A DNA stretch of 64,000 bases from Rhodospirillales bacterium (GCA_020638175.1 JACKJA010000002.1:124001-188000); one strand, 5' to 3'; counted from the first letter of the stretch, positions 10,501 to 18,419 are shown. Numbers and translations are program-made. The notes: a model not told the origin generated them from the sequence alone.

Positions 10501-11113
10501 CACAACCAAATATCCTGCCTTGAGCGGCAAAATGAATTTGATCCGGGGAAATTTTCAGCTTCTGGACACACCGGTAACTTTGTCCAAGGGCGCAGTAAGT
10601 TTTGTCAATCCCGATCCGGCCAATCCTATTATTGATGTCGCCGGAACGATTAAAGGGCGCGAGATGGATGCTATCCTGAAGATCGGCGGAGAAGCGCAAA
10701 AGCCGCAAGTTTCTGTGGCTTCTGATCCCCCTTTGCCTGAAGATGAAGTCTTGGCCAAAACCTTGTTCGGAAAGTCAATTAGCCAAATCAGTCCCGTGCA
10801 GGCGCTTCGGATTGCTCAGCTCATGGCCTATCTCTCAGGCCGCAAGGAAGCCGGGTTTGATCCGCTTAACAAAATCCGTCGGATGATTGGTATTGATACG
10901 CTTAATGTTGGACTGGATGAAGAAAAAGGCGCTACCTTATCGGTCGGGAAATACATCAATGACCGCGTTTATGTCGGGGTCGATCAGGGTACGACGCCGG
11001 AAAGTTCAGCCATCAGGACAGAAATCGAGGTGACTGATGAGATTGACGTGGAGACAACGACTGGTGCCCTTGGCGAAAGTTCAATCGGCATAAACTGGAA
11101 GCATGATTATTAG
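7550..11113 (+). CDS. tamB: TamB-like translocation/assembly module protein
   Basis: A 1187-aa protein with an N-terminal membrane anchor (about residues 7-33) and a long periplasmic beta-rich, repetitive body (AsmA/DUF490-like). It ends in the conserved TamB C-terminal domain, visible in the run with G-x-F-Q-L-L-D-T-P near 1000 and D-P-P-L-P-E-D-E-V-L-A-K-T-L-F-G near 1060. It forms the periplasmic-spanning partner of TamA. Its ATG abuts the tamA stop, so translation is almost certainly coupled. The last 17 bases before and around its stop overlap a direct repeat that reappears after the next gene. Its length is normal for the family. Confidence 0.9.
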   Translation: MKKHALRILAWITGVVLSLAVLAVTTFALTLSWLGSAPGREWIAQQVEQRASNDNYRVGLDDIRTLNNRKIVLGTITLSDKNGVLATFKDIRIDYMAEAFLTGGVHINDLDVGEVFIYRLPAEQKTDSPKFYLPEIPDLRIGHFHAQTITLNQDFTGREEKLSLEGGLSLSPSITGSILEISLLDKIAGEKLADILLNLKDRETLSLRSHIADKSNGIIARLSGMPAVNIDLDGSGTAREWAGEFTADLGDVLESKSSVAIDLTGKTPVIKVKGKTRYGELIADGDARLTLDTKKKQALISFSGTLQTPGVTLKNLQAETRIEEDKTLFVAGKTNTVILNETGKELSVLKQAVFEGTAKILKDKISIGKSTLQTSLFEASAQGSIDMGKRALNLTVQGNVSALAHFVPDLKGAAQGRMSFIGTYEPLALEAPVEINTTEFSMSQSDADALLGTKPHLKAKLSYRNESLTIADGILTGANDQTLTFSGTFKNNQTDLILATHYLDNDLKTNLSIKEDIITFQDVSAQGPVGTISGKAAYDIARNNLQASLALKSDEKTAVSLALFGPVDHLTGKGTLEGEGAFPYRFDFEGALQKIGVRVNSFAGAYGPNKINLKNPADIAFTDNGVAITSMIIGLNDGTFTATGSFGPQNFNADIIAENIPADLEIFPFLFNGRIEGAIALSGSYKNPEGKAQLTLKRIAIPGIEDTQDRYVDGTVKARYKDNILQAHTDLQGPTGLQFNADGNLPLTIVPLSIPFEKPVQATLKSRVDLRALTILLGFDEQRITGHSTLDITLSGTFDKPIIKGVGTLRNGTYDNLLLGTMLKDISADISADTNRLILTSLEGKDANGGRFSGSGHVELRDIQNPIYDFSLDTDHLQLVNLDRMGLTASGNLKSSGDKDQARIKGSIIVNAAEYYIGKIIGTSSLDSFEIVEVNGTETTNDTSEKPMEGPEITLAVNIEAHNNVFVRGPDLETEWSGNLTVSGTTKYPALSGKMNLIRGNFQLLDTPVTLSKGAVSFVNPDPANPIIDVAGTIKGREMDAILKIGGEAQKPQVSVASDPPLPEDEVLAKTLFGKSISQISPVQALRIAQLMAYLSGRKEAGFDPLNKIRRMIGIDTLNVGLDEEKGATLSVGKYINDRVYVGVDQGTTPESSAIRTEIEVTDEIDVETTTGALGESSIGINWKHDY
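11095..11111 (+). repeat. 17-bp direct repeat, copy 1 (end of tamB)
   Basis: CTGGAAGCATGATTATT at the 3' end of tamB, spanning the start codon of the next gene. An identical copy lies at 12017-12033, on the other side of the diguanylate cyclase gene. Confidence 0.9.
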
Positions 11114-11993
11114 GCTAATTAAAAAAAGGATATTTTCTGTGAATATAGATAAATTACTGATGAACACACCTGCCGTCGGGGTAACCGTTGTCGGCATGGT
11201 TTCAGTTCTGTTCATCGCGGTTTTTGATTACCTAACAGGATATGAAATCAACTTTTTTATTTTTTATGCTATCCCCATTGGATTTATGACATGGTACAGA
11301 ACTTGGAAAGCAGGACTACTATTTACGGTAATTTGTGCTCTGATCTGGTTCTTCGTCGATCATTACTCTGGACGGCAATACTCTCATCTTCTGGTACCGT
11401 ATTGGAATGGTCTGGTACGGATAAGCTTTTTTAGTTTTGTTGTTTATGCCCTGACAAACATCAAAGATAAACTCATTTTAGAAGAACTAAATGCGGATTT
11501 CGATAGTTTAACCAGCCTATTGAACGGTAGGGGTTTTAGAGAGAGAGCCGCAACCTTATTTCTTCTCATCAGAAGAGAAAAGAACCCCTACAGCATTGCT
11601 TTTGTTGACTTGGACGACTTCAAAAAAGTTAATGACAGTTATGGCCATGCCGAAGGCGATAAGGTTTTAAGAAGCGTTGCAAAAATTATGAAGAATTCAC
11701 TACGTGCTAGCGATCTTGCCTGCCGACTGGGAGGAGATGAATTTGTTATTTTTTTACCAGACACGGGGCTGGATCAAGCTAAAATCGTGATGGAAGGGCT
11801 AAAAGAAAAACTGGAAGCAATGGTTACCGATAATCATTGGCCTGTCGGCTTTAGTGTGGGAACCTGTGGCTTCAATAGCACGGAGACGAATATTGAGGAC
11901 GCTATAGCCGAGGCCGACTCACTAATGTATGAAGCAAAAAAGAGCAAAAAAGGAGAGATGTTCTATAAAGATCTAACGGGGTTAAAACCTTAA
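11103..11993 (+). CDS. Membrane-anchored diguanylate cyclase (GGDEF)
   Basis: A 296-aa protein. The N-terminal half (about 20-120) has four or so membrane helices without a recognised sensor fold; a short linker leads to a GGDEF domain (about 130-292). The catalytic motif G-G-D-E-F (210-214) is intact, and an RxxD inhibitory site (R-A-S-D, 201-204) sits at the canonical five-residue spacing. This points to an active cyclase making c-di-GMP with product feedback. ATG at 11103 overlaps the tamB stop. A GTG at 11141 with AAGGA upstream is a credible alternative start that would remove 12 residues. The gene is bracketed by a 17-bp direct repeat. Confidence 0.9.
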   Translation: MIIRLIKKRIFSVNIDKLLMNTPAVGVTVVGMVSVLFIAVFDYLTGYEINFFIFYAIPIGFMTWYRTWKAGLLFTVICALIWFFVDHYSGRQYSHLLVPYWNGLVRISFFSFVVYALTNIKDKLILEELNADFDSLTSLLNGRGFRERAATLFLLIRREKNPYSIAFVDLDDFKKVNDSYGHAEGDKVLRSVAKIMKNSLRASDLACRLGGDEFVIFLPDTGLDQAKIVMEGLKEKLEAMVTDNHWPVGFSVGTCGFNSTETNIEDAIAEADSLMYEAKKSKKGEMFYKDLTGLKP

Positions 11994-12016
11994 AGATATG
12001 CTTGTCCGATATTGTT

Positions 12017-12033
12017 CTGGAAGCATGATTATT
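12017..12033 (+). repeat. 17-bp direct repeat, copy 2 (after diguanylate cyclase)
   Basis: An exact copy of 11095-11111. Read in the tamB frame, the surroundings give F-W-K-H-D-Y-F, against N-W-K-H-D-Y and stop in tamB, so it resembles a remnant of the tamB 3' end. Confidence 0.9.
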
Positions 12034-12112
12034 TTGAAGACAGATAAATTATTATCGAATGATTGACTCGGTAAATTATTTAATATGAAAGTGCATTTGG
12101 AGACAAAAAAGC

Positions 12113-12304
12113 ATGGAAGAAGAATTAGAACATACCATTAACAATGCTGTACAGGATGACCCGCAGTTTTTCTTCAGAACATCAGATATTGGCCACAATA
12201 TCTGTACTGTGCGGTTTTTTGTGCCTACACAGCAAGCGGCGAACATAACGCGTGATTTTCTGTCCTATGTATACAAAGCCAAGAGCAGAAAAGAAAAAAG
12301 CTGA
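12113..12304 (+). CDS. Small hypothetical protein coupled to the antiporter
   Basis: A 63-aa soluble protein starting M-E-E-E-L-E-H-T-I and ending K-S-R-K-E-K-S. I recognise no family. A GGAG ribosome site lies 10-13 bases before the ATG, and the stop TGA overlaps the next ATG (TGATG), indicating translational coupling to the cation/proton antiporter. Mixed alpha/beta content with one Cys. It could be a small regulatory partner of the transporter, but that is inference from position only. Confidence 0.6.
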   Translation: MEEELEHTINNAVQDDPQFFFRTSDIGHNICTVRFFVPTQQAANITRDFLSYVYKAKSRKEKS

Positions 12305-13506
12305 TGGAAGCTCACGCGAGTAATTTAACCGAACTGGCCCTTATTCTTGCAACTGCTTTTGCCGGAGGGGCCATACTACAACGACTCCACCAGCCCGTTT
12401 TGGTCGGCTATATCCTTGTTGGTTTTTTGTTGGGGCCGTCTGTTTTAGGGCTGGTACACGACAAACACCAAATTGAAACACTCGCAGAGCTCGGTATTTT
12501 ACTGCTCTTGTTTGTCGTGGGAATGGAACTTGATCTCAAAAAATTTGCGCCAGTTTATAAAGCCGCCATCATCACGACATTGGCCCAGATTGTTTTCGCG
12601 CTAGGTTCTGCGTTTGCTTTGGGTTCGCTTTTTGATTGGCCGCTTGCCCGTGTTTTATTGCTGGGATTTGCCGTTTCGCTCAGCAGTACAGCTGTTGCGA
12701 TCAAACTGCTCCAAGAAAGCGGAAAACTCAATACGGATTTGGGGCGTTCAGCTATCGGTATTTTAATCGCACAGGATATTGCCGTTATTCCTATGCTGTT
12801 GATTATAGGCGCGATGAGCGGGGGTACGATTCATCCTCTGGAATTTCTAAAAATTGTTTTGGCTATCACTTTTTTGGTCACTGTTGTTCTAATTCTTAAC
12901 AAAAAACCGGAGCGGCTTTCCTATCTTATATCATGCATTCCCGCGTCAAGCCAAACAGCTGTGACCGCCCTCGCGCTATGTTTTTCAGCAGCTGCCTTGG
13001 CAGGTTTACTGGGTCTTTCTGCAGCCTACGGTGCGTTTCTGGCAGGGCTGATTATCGGCAATACCGCCGAGCGTCATATGTATGAGGAGCATATTGCCCC
13101 CATTTTTGATGTGCTGATGATGGTCTTTTTCCTCTCAGTCGGATTGTTGATCGATCTTGATTTTCTGATTGAAAAAATCTGGCGCGTTCTGGCTTTGCTC
13201 GGCGTGATTATGGTTCTCAAAACGGTTATCAATGTGTTTATTTTGCGTGCTCTTGGATATTCTAAAAGAAGCGCTTTTGTGATGGGAGCGATATTAGGAC
13301 AAATTGGAGAATTTTCGTTTGTTTTGGCAGCACTGGGATTGTCTACAGCTTCTATCCTGCCTGAGGCCTATAACTATGTTATTTCGGTGATTGCGCTTAG
13401 CCTGATTATTACACCGCTATGGCTATACTTGATACGGCGCTTGTGGATTCTGAAATGGCAGCATGCTCGCCTGAGCAGGGGTAAGAAAGCGTCAACACAA
13501 GTTTGA
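12304..13506 (+). CDS. CPA2-family cation:proton antiporter (KefB/Na-H exchanger type)
   Basis: A 400-aa integral membrane protein with 11-13 predicted helices. The family hallmarks are visible: H-Q-P-V-L-V-G-Y-I-L-V-G-F-L-L-G-P near 36, L-L-F-V-V-G-M-E-L-D near 70, and S-L-S-S-T-A-V-A with A-Q-D-I-A-V-I-P around 130-165. These form the ion-binding core. The protein ends after the membrane domain: there is no RCK/TrkA-N domain, so this is not a glutathione-gated KefB/C. It exchanges K+ or Na+ for protons. It is translationally coupled to the 63-aa gene upstream. Confidence 0.85.
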   Translation: MEAHASNLTELALILATAFAGGAILQRLHQPVLVGYILVGFLLGPSVLGLVHDKHQIETLAELGILLLLFVVGMELDLKKFAPVYKAAIITTLAQIVFALGSAFALGSLFDWPLARVLLLGFAVSLSSTAVAIKLLQESGKLNTDLGRSAIGILIAQDIAVIPMLLIIGAMSGGTIHPLEFLKIVLAITFLVTVVLILNKKPERLSYLISCIPASSQTAVTALALCFSAAALAGLLGLSAAYGAFLAGLIIGNTAERHMYEEHIAPIFDVLMMVFFLSVGLLIDLDFLIEKIWRVLALLGVIMVLKTVINVFILRALGYSKRSAFVMGAILGQIGEFSFVLAALGLSTASILPEAYNYVISVIALSLIITPLWLYLIRRLWILKWQHARLSRGKKASTQV

Positions 13507-13661
13507 CAGACATATGATGTGTATACGGTAAAAAGGCTATAAAAACGCAGAGAGGTCTTAATTAAGCTTGTGAGGTACAGAAAAAGCCGTCGAATAGCTA
13601 CAAATTAATTGCTTGAAACTGTATTGCTTTCCCTTCTCGCTTTTCACGCACAACCTAATTA

Positions 13662-13706
13662 TTGTTATTTACCATGGAGATGGTTATATAAATTATTCTC
13701 ATTATC
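13662..13706 (+). promoter_or_regulatory. Promoter of the Dnr-like gene with Fur-like box
   Basis: TTGTTA (13662-13667) and TATATA (13685-13690) are separated by 17 bases, a sigma70-type promoter reading into the regulator gene. Overlapping the expected start of transcription is an AT-rich element at 13691-13706 (ATTATTCTCATTATC) that resembles half to two thirds of a Fur box. No TTGAT-N4-ATCAA site is visible here. Positions 13507-13661 upstream show nothing else recognisable. Confidence 0.45.
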
Positions 13707-13718
13707 AAAAAGGCAGCC

Positions 13719-14423
13719 ATGAACACCCTCTGTGAAAAGCTGAAAGAAACGCCGTTATTTGCCGGCACGCCTTGTGAAACCATCCGTGACTTCATTGAAC
13801 CACCGCGACTGAAAACCTGTGAAAAAGGCGAAGACCTTTTTTCTGCAGGGGACCCGGCCGACCGTTTTTTTTACGTGGTTGAGGGATGGATCAAACTCTA
13901 TCGGCTATCCCGCGATGGGGACGAAGTTGTTATCGCAGTGATTGCGCCGGGGGAAACCTTTGCTGAGGCTGCCGTTTTTGGCAAGCATGCCCGCCATTTC
14001 CCGGTCAGTGCGCAAGCCGTCGAAAAAACCACCGTTCTTGAAATATCCGCCGCCCGCTTTATTGAGAAAATCAGGGATGACAGTGATTTTGCCTTGATGC
14101 TTTTAGGAAGCATTTCGCAACGGCAGCGCTATCTTGTGCAGCAGATTGAGCAACTGACGGGGCGGAGCGCCCCACAGCGGATCGGCTGCTTCCTGCTGCG
14201 CCTGTCGGGCCGCTCTGGTGGAAAGAAAGAGTTAAACATTGCCTTGCCGTATGACAAATCACTGATTTCCGCCCGTCTGAATATCAAGCCAGAGACTTTT
14301 TCGCGGGCGTTAGCCAAACTCGAAGATTACGGTGTTCACGCCAAGGGACGAACTGTCCATATAGAAGCCCCGCAAAAGCTTGCCGAGTTCTGTGAATATG
14401 ACTGGCTGGAAACCGCCTGTTGA
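13719..14423 (+). CDS. Crp/Fnr-family regulator, Dnr/NnrR-like
   Basis: A 234-aa transcription factor with a cyclic-nucleotide-binding-like sensor domain (about 15-130), a dimer helix and a C-terminal winged HTH (about 150-225). The recognition helix reads E-T-F-S-R, the same E-x-x-S-R pattern that in FNR contacts TTGAT half-sites. The three N-terminal cysteines (C5, C19, C34) do not have FNR spacing, so an FNR-type iron-sulfur cluster is unlikely. A Dnr- or NnrR-type NO response is the more likely role, also suggested by the adjacent nnrS and nor genes. Its probable target is the perfect TTGATCTAGATCAA site before norC. Confidence 0.85.
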   Translation: MNTLCEKLKETPLFAGTPCETIRDFIEPPRLKTCEKGEDLFSAGDPADRFFYVVEGWIKLYRLSRDGDEVVIAVIAPGETFAEAAVFGKHARHFPVSAQAVEKTTVLEISAARFIEKIRDDSDFALMLLGSISQRQRYLVQQIEQLTGRSAPQRIGCFLLRLSGRSGGKKELNIALPYDKSLISARLNIKPETFSRALAKLEDYGVHAKGRTVHIEAPQKLAEFCEYDWLETAC

Positions 14424-14429
14424 TTCATA

Positions 14430-15590
14430 TCAGGCCGGCCTACCATCAGGGCGTGGCCCCCAGAGAATCGGGAAATAGACTACAGCATAAGTCAGGAAAA
14501 TACCGCTCCATAAAAGCCCTGACAGGCTGATCCACAAAGAAGAGAAAGCCGGAAAGAGCACTGGTCCCAAAACACGGATCACCGCCGCCATCTGCATCAG
14601 GATAAAACACGCTGTTGCAATTTTTCCCGCAACAAGAAGACGACCAGTATGGCCTTGTGCCACCCGGCACATCATACCGATCGTCATGCTACCGATGGCG
14701 CCAACCGTTAAGGCATGCAGGGCTGAGAAGACCGGTAGAAAGCCAAACCCAGCCAGTGCCGTTAAAACCAGACCGGCGACCAGCCAACCATAACCGACAT
14801 GGAGGATCCACAGCAGCGGATCATTCAGAGTGTGTTTCGTATGCCATACCCGCATACGCCAAACATGAATGCCCGCAGAAAAAAGAGACAGAACGCCGGT
14901 AGGCCATGATGAAAGACCTTCAGACAAGATACTGACCATTATAAGGATCAGCGATAATAGGGCCAGGAGGTCGGCGGGAATCTGGTCGGTCTGGAACAGG
15001 TTCATACCTCTTTGACGAAGGGCCGCAACAGTAAAAGACGGGATAATCCGCCCACCGATCAGTGAGATCATCATCAAAATAAGGAACAGAGCTATGTAAA
15101 GGGCATTCAAACTTTCCCCGAAATGAATGAACAGGTTACAGACGAATAGCGCCATAAGCATACCGAGAAAGATGAAATTTCTTTTGTTTCGGCTGCGCAA
15201 CAGAGGAAAAGAAAGGCTGATCGCAAGAGCCGGGATCAAGGCGGTGTCCAGCGTAATGATCAGCCAGCTGGGAATCAGTCCTTGCGTATTCATGGCAATA
15301 CGCCCGGCGAGCCATAAAAAACAAAGGCTGGCCAGATGGAAACGGCGTACCGGAACACTGCTGGTCCAATTGGCCACAGCCGTCAGCAGGAAACCGGATA
15401 CAATGGCCATGACAAAACCGTAAATCATTTCATGGCCATGCCAGAGCATTAAATCATCCCAGGGAACGGTCGGAGCCAAGATATTTTGCTGGTGCAATAC
15501 CCATAGAATGATGCCGACAGCGGCATAGAGCGCGCCGCACAAAAAGAAAGGCCGAAAGCCCCTCGCCAAGAAAGGATGCCCGGATTGCAT
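14430..15590 (-). CDS. nnrS: NnrS family haem/copper membrane protein
   Basis: A 386-aa protein with about 12 membrane helices. The start M-Q-S-G-H-P-F-L-A-R-G-F-R-P-F-F and the W-H-G-H-E-M-I-Y-G-F motif near 50 are characteristic of NnrS. NnrS proteins carry haem and copper, protect cells from NO stress, and are found with nor and nir genes under NO-responsive Fnr-family regulators. It is convergent with the Dnr-like gene (6 bp between stops) and divergent from norC, with the FNR-type box 73 bp upstream of its start, so that site could serve both directions. Confidence 0.92.
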   Translation of the reverse strand: MQSGHPFLARGFRPFFLCGALYAAVGIILWVLHQQNILAPTVPWDDLMLWHGHEMIYGFVMAIVSGFLLTAVANWTSSVPVRRFHLASLCFLWLAGRIAMNTQGLIPSWLIITLDTALIPALAISLSFPLLRSRNKRNFIFLGMLMALFVCNLFIHFGESLNALYIALFLILMMISLIGGRIIPSFTVAALRQRGMNLFQTDQIPADLLALLSLILIMVSILSEGLSSWPTGVLSLFSAGIHVWRMRVWHTKHTLNDPLLWILHVGYGWLVAGLVLTALAGFGFLPVFSALHALTVGAIGSMTIGMMCRVAQGHTGRLLVAGKIATACFILMQMAAVIRVLGPVLFPAFSSLWISLSGLLWSGIFLTYAVVYFPILWGPRPDGRPA

Positions 15591-15662
15591 TTATGATACC
15601 GCCTTGTACGTCTTCTTTTGTTTCTCTTCTCAGAAGAATAAGGGGGAGAAAGATCAGGTCAA

Positions 15663-15676
15663 TTGATCTAGATCAA
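15663..15676. promoter_or_regulatory. FNR/Dnr-type operator before norC (and nnrS)
   Basis: TTGATCTAGATCAA is a perfect palindrome matching the TTGAT-N4-ATCAA consensus. On the plus strand a CATAAA -10 element follows at 15697-15702. This puts the box centre at about -40 from the expected transcription start, the normal position for class II activation of norC. Confidence 0.85.
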
Positions 15677-15755
15677 ATATTCCCTTGCCTTTCTTCCATA
15701 AAATCCTCAGATGTGGATTTTTTTCCATCGCCTATTGTAAATAAGGAGCGCTCAT

Positions 15756-16196
15756 ATGCAAACGAAATCAGCCGCCCGGAACATATTTTACGGGGGATCG
15801 GTCTTTTTCCTGGTGATCTTGATCGGTTTGGTGGTGCATAGCCACCTATATATAATAAATGAGTCAACCGACTCGACTACCCTGACAGCTTCTGTCGAGC
15901 GGGGAAAGCGTATCTGGGAAGATAATGCCTGCATTAACTGCCATACGCTTTTAGGGGAAGGAGCATATTTTGCCCCCGAGCTAGGTGATGTCTGTAAACG
16001 CTTTGGTGGAGCAGATTACGGCGGGGCTGAAAGCATAGCGGCTTTTATCGCCGCTCAACCTTCTGGAATAGAAGGCCGTCGGCAAATGCCGAACTTCAAT
16101 CTCTCCGAAGATGAACTCGTAGATATCGCAAATTTCCTTTGTTGGGCAGGAACAATTGATACAAAAGGCTGGCCACCACGCGGATCACAGGAATAA
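15756..16196 (+). CDS. norC: Nitric oxide reductase subunit C (cytochrome c)
   Basis: A 146-aa monohaem cytochrome c anchored by one N-terminal helix (about residues 11-33). It delivers electrons from periplasmic donors to NorB for 2 NO to N2O. The haem site is C-I-N-C-H (about 59-63), followed by T-L-L-G-E-G-A-Y-F-A-P-E-L, which is highly conserved in NorC. The axial Met is probably the one in R-Q-M-P-N-F-N. AAGGAG precedes the ATG. It is the first gene of the nor operon, 80 bp below the FNR-type box. Confidence 0.97.
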   Translation: MQTKSAARNIFYGGSVFFLVILIGLVVHSHLYIINESTDSTTLTASVERGKRIWEDNACINCHTLLGEGAYFAPELGDVCKRFGGADYGGAESIAAFIAAQPSGIEGRRQMPNFNLSEDELVDIANFLCWAGTIDTKGWPPRGSQE

Positions 16197-16211
16197 TTCA
16201 AACAGGTTAGG

Positions 16212-17573
16212 ATGAAAACAATGAAATACGAATCTCAAAAAATTGCCATATGGTACTTTGGTGTCGCCATGGCCCTGTTTGCAGTGCAAATACTGGGCGG
16301 GGTTTTGGCCGGCTTTGTTTACGTTGAACCGAATTTCCTATCGGAGATTCTTCCCTTTAACATTATGCGGATGCTGCATACGAACTCACTGATTGTATGG
16401 CTGGTTCTCGGTTTCTTTGGATCGGCTTATTATCTGATCCCCGAAGAAGCTGAACGGGAAATCGAAAGCCCGAAACTGGCATATATCCAGCTTGCTATTC
16501 TGGTGCTGGGCACGTTGGGCGCGGTCGTAACATACGTGTTTGATCTTTTCCACGGTCACCCGATTCTGGGGAAAGAAGGTAGGGAATTCCTCGAACAGCC
16601 GATGTGGGTAAAAGCAGGCATTGTCGTTGCGGCCCTGATCTTCCTGTACAACATCACGATGACAGTCTTAAAAGGCCGAAAAACGGCAATCTCAAACGTC
16701 TTGCTTTTGGGACTTTGGGGGATTGCACTGTTCTTCCTGTTCGCTTTCTATAACCCGACCAACCTGGCATTGGATAAAATGTACTGGTGGTGGGTTGTTC
16801 ATTTGTGGGTGGAAGGTGTATGGGAGCTGGTGATGGCCTCAATTCTGGCTTTCCTGATGCTGAAATTAACCGGAGTTGACCGCGAGATCATCGAAAAATG
16901 GGTCTATTCCATCGCAGCACTGGCCTTGTTTACAGGTTTGCTTGGAACTGGTCACCATTATTATTGGATCGGAACACCGGGTTACTGGCAATGGATCGGT
17001 TCGATCTTCTCTACGCTTGAAGTTGCGCCGTTCTTCGCCATGGTTCTGTTTACCTTTGCCATGGTCTGGAAAGGCGGGCGTAACCACCCGAATAAAGCGG
17101 CAATCCTGTGGGCGCTGGGCTGTTCGACTCTGGCGTTCTTTGGCGCTGGGGTGTGGGGCTTTATGCATACGTTGGCACCTGTCAACTTCTACACACATGG
17201 CACACAGATCACGGCAGCTCATGGTCATTTAGCATTCTACGGTGCCTATGTGTCCCTGAACCTTGCCATGATTGTCTATGCCATGCCGAACCTACTAAAC
17301 CGTGAACCTTACAATCAGGTTTTGAACATGTTCAGCTTCTGGGTTATGGGCGGCGCGATGGCCTTCATGACATTCACCCTGACCTTTGCCGGGGCGATCC
17401 AGACCCATATGGAACGCGTGATCGGCGAAAGCTACATGGACGTTCAGGATGGAATGGAATTTTTCTTCCTCTTACGTTTTGGAGCAGGCGTTGTCTTTGT
17501 TCTCGGGGCTCTGGTATATTTGTACTCTGTTTACGTCCCCCGTGAGAAAGAACTGATTTCCCGCGATAAGTAA
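16212..17573 (+). CDS. norB: Nitric oxide reductase subunit B (catalytic, cNOR)
   Basis: A 453-aa, 12-helix haem-copper-oxidase relative containing haem b, haem b3 and FeB; it reduces NO to N2O in the cytoplasmic membrane. The key ligand motifs are visible: R-M-L-H-T-N-S near 57, H-L-W-V-E-G-V-W-E near 197, G-T-G-H-H-Y-Y-W-I-G near 246, and H-G-H-L-A-F-Y-G-A-Y near 337. The length matches short cNorB; the quinol-oxidising N-terminal extension of qNOR is absent, in line with the separate norC. It lies 15 bp after norC. Confidence 0.98.
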   Translation: MKTMKYESQKIAIWYFGVAMALFAVQILGGVLAGFVYVEPNFLSEILPFNIMRMLHTNSLIVWLVLGFFGSAYYLIPEEAEREIESPKLAYIQLAILVLGTLGAVVTYVFDLFHGHPILGKEGREFLEQPMWVKAGIVVAALIFLYNITMTVLKGRKTAISNVLLLGLWGIALFFLFAFYNPTNLALDKMYWWWVVHLWVEGVWELVMASILAFLMLKLTGVDREIIEKWVYSIAALALFTGLLGTGHHYYWIGTPGYWQWIGSIFSTLEVAPFFAMVLFTFAMVWKGGRNHPNKAAILWALGCSTLAFFGAGVWGFMHTLAPVNFYTHGTQITAAHGHLAFYGAYVSLNLAMIVYAMPNLLNREPYNQVLNMFSFWVMGGAMAFMTFTLTFAGAIQTHMERVIGESYMDVQDGMEFFFLLRFGAGVVFVLGALVYLYSVYVPREKELISRDK

Positions 17574-17585
17574 GAGGATCAATCA

Positions 17586-18410
17586 TTGTCTAAGTTAAAG
17601 ACTATAAAGCAGGGAGGCCCTTCACAAAACGAGGCCGCCCTGCCTTTTTATCAGGAGACAGGAAATGAGATTCCCGTTTTCGAAAAGGCTTATAACCTGA
17701 AATTGCCTGTCCTGCTGAAGGGACCAACGGGATGCGGCAAAACACGGTTTGTCGCCCATATGGCGGCGCGGCTGGGTCTGCCGCTCCAGACGGTCTCCTG
17801 TCATGACGATTTAACGGCCTCCGACCTGACCGGGCGCTATCTGCTCAAAGGCGGGGAAACGGTCTGGGTTGATGGCCCGCTAACCCGAGCCGTCCGCGAA
17901 GGAGGGATTTGCTATCTTGATGAGGTTGTTGAAGCTCGCAAAGATGTAACCGTTATTCTGCATGCTCTAACCGATGACCGTCGGATTTTACCGCTGGAGC
18001 GCACCGGCGAAACCCTGCAGGCTCCGGATAATTTTATGCTGGTTGTCTCTTATAACCCCGGCTATCAGAATATCTTAAAATCCCTGAAACCTTCGACCCG
18101 CCAGCGTTTTATCGCGCTGGATTTTGATTTTCCCCCAGCGGAGGTTGAGGCCGGAATTGTCGCTCAGGAAAGCGGATTAGACCGTGATAAATGCCTGACG
18201 CTGGTTCGGCTGGCGAATCGCCTGCGCCGCCTGAAAGGCACCGATCTGGAGGAAGGCGCTTCCACCCGCCTTATTGTCTATGCGGCCAGCCTGATCGCCT
18301 CCGGCATGCCGATCGAACACGCCGTCGAGGCAGCACTGATCGAACCCTTAAGCGACGATCCCGATGTCAAAGACGGCCTGCGTGAGGTTGTCCGGGCGAT
18401 TTACGGCTAG
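17586..18410 (+). CDS. norQ: NorQ AAA+ ATPase for NO reductase activation
   Basis: A 274-aa MoxR-class AAA+ protein with Walker A G-P-T-G-C-G-K-T (about 42-49), Walker B C-Y-L-D-E-V near 111 and sensor 2 arginines in K-P-S-T-R-Q-R-F. NorQ and NorD form a chaperone pair that inserts FeB into NorB. The start appears to be TTG at 17586, with GAGGATC eight bases upstream; there is no nearby in-frame ATG, and the family's N-terminus fits this start. It lies between norB and norD in the operon. Confidence 0.95.
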   Translation: MSKLKTIKQGGPSQNEAALPFYQETGNEIPVFEKAYNLKLPVLLKGPTGCGKTRFVAHMAARLGLPLQTVSCHDDLTASDLTGRYLLKGGETVWVDGPLTRAVREGGICYLDEVVEARKDVTVILHALTDDRRILPLERTGETLQAPDNFMLVVSYNPGYQNILKSLKPSTRQRFIALDFDFPPAEVEAGIVAQESGLDRDKCLTLVRLANRLRRLKGTDLEEGASTRLIVYAASLIASGMPIEHAVEAALIEPLSDDPDVKDGLREVVRAIYG

Positions 18411-18419
18411 GGTGCCCTT

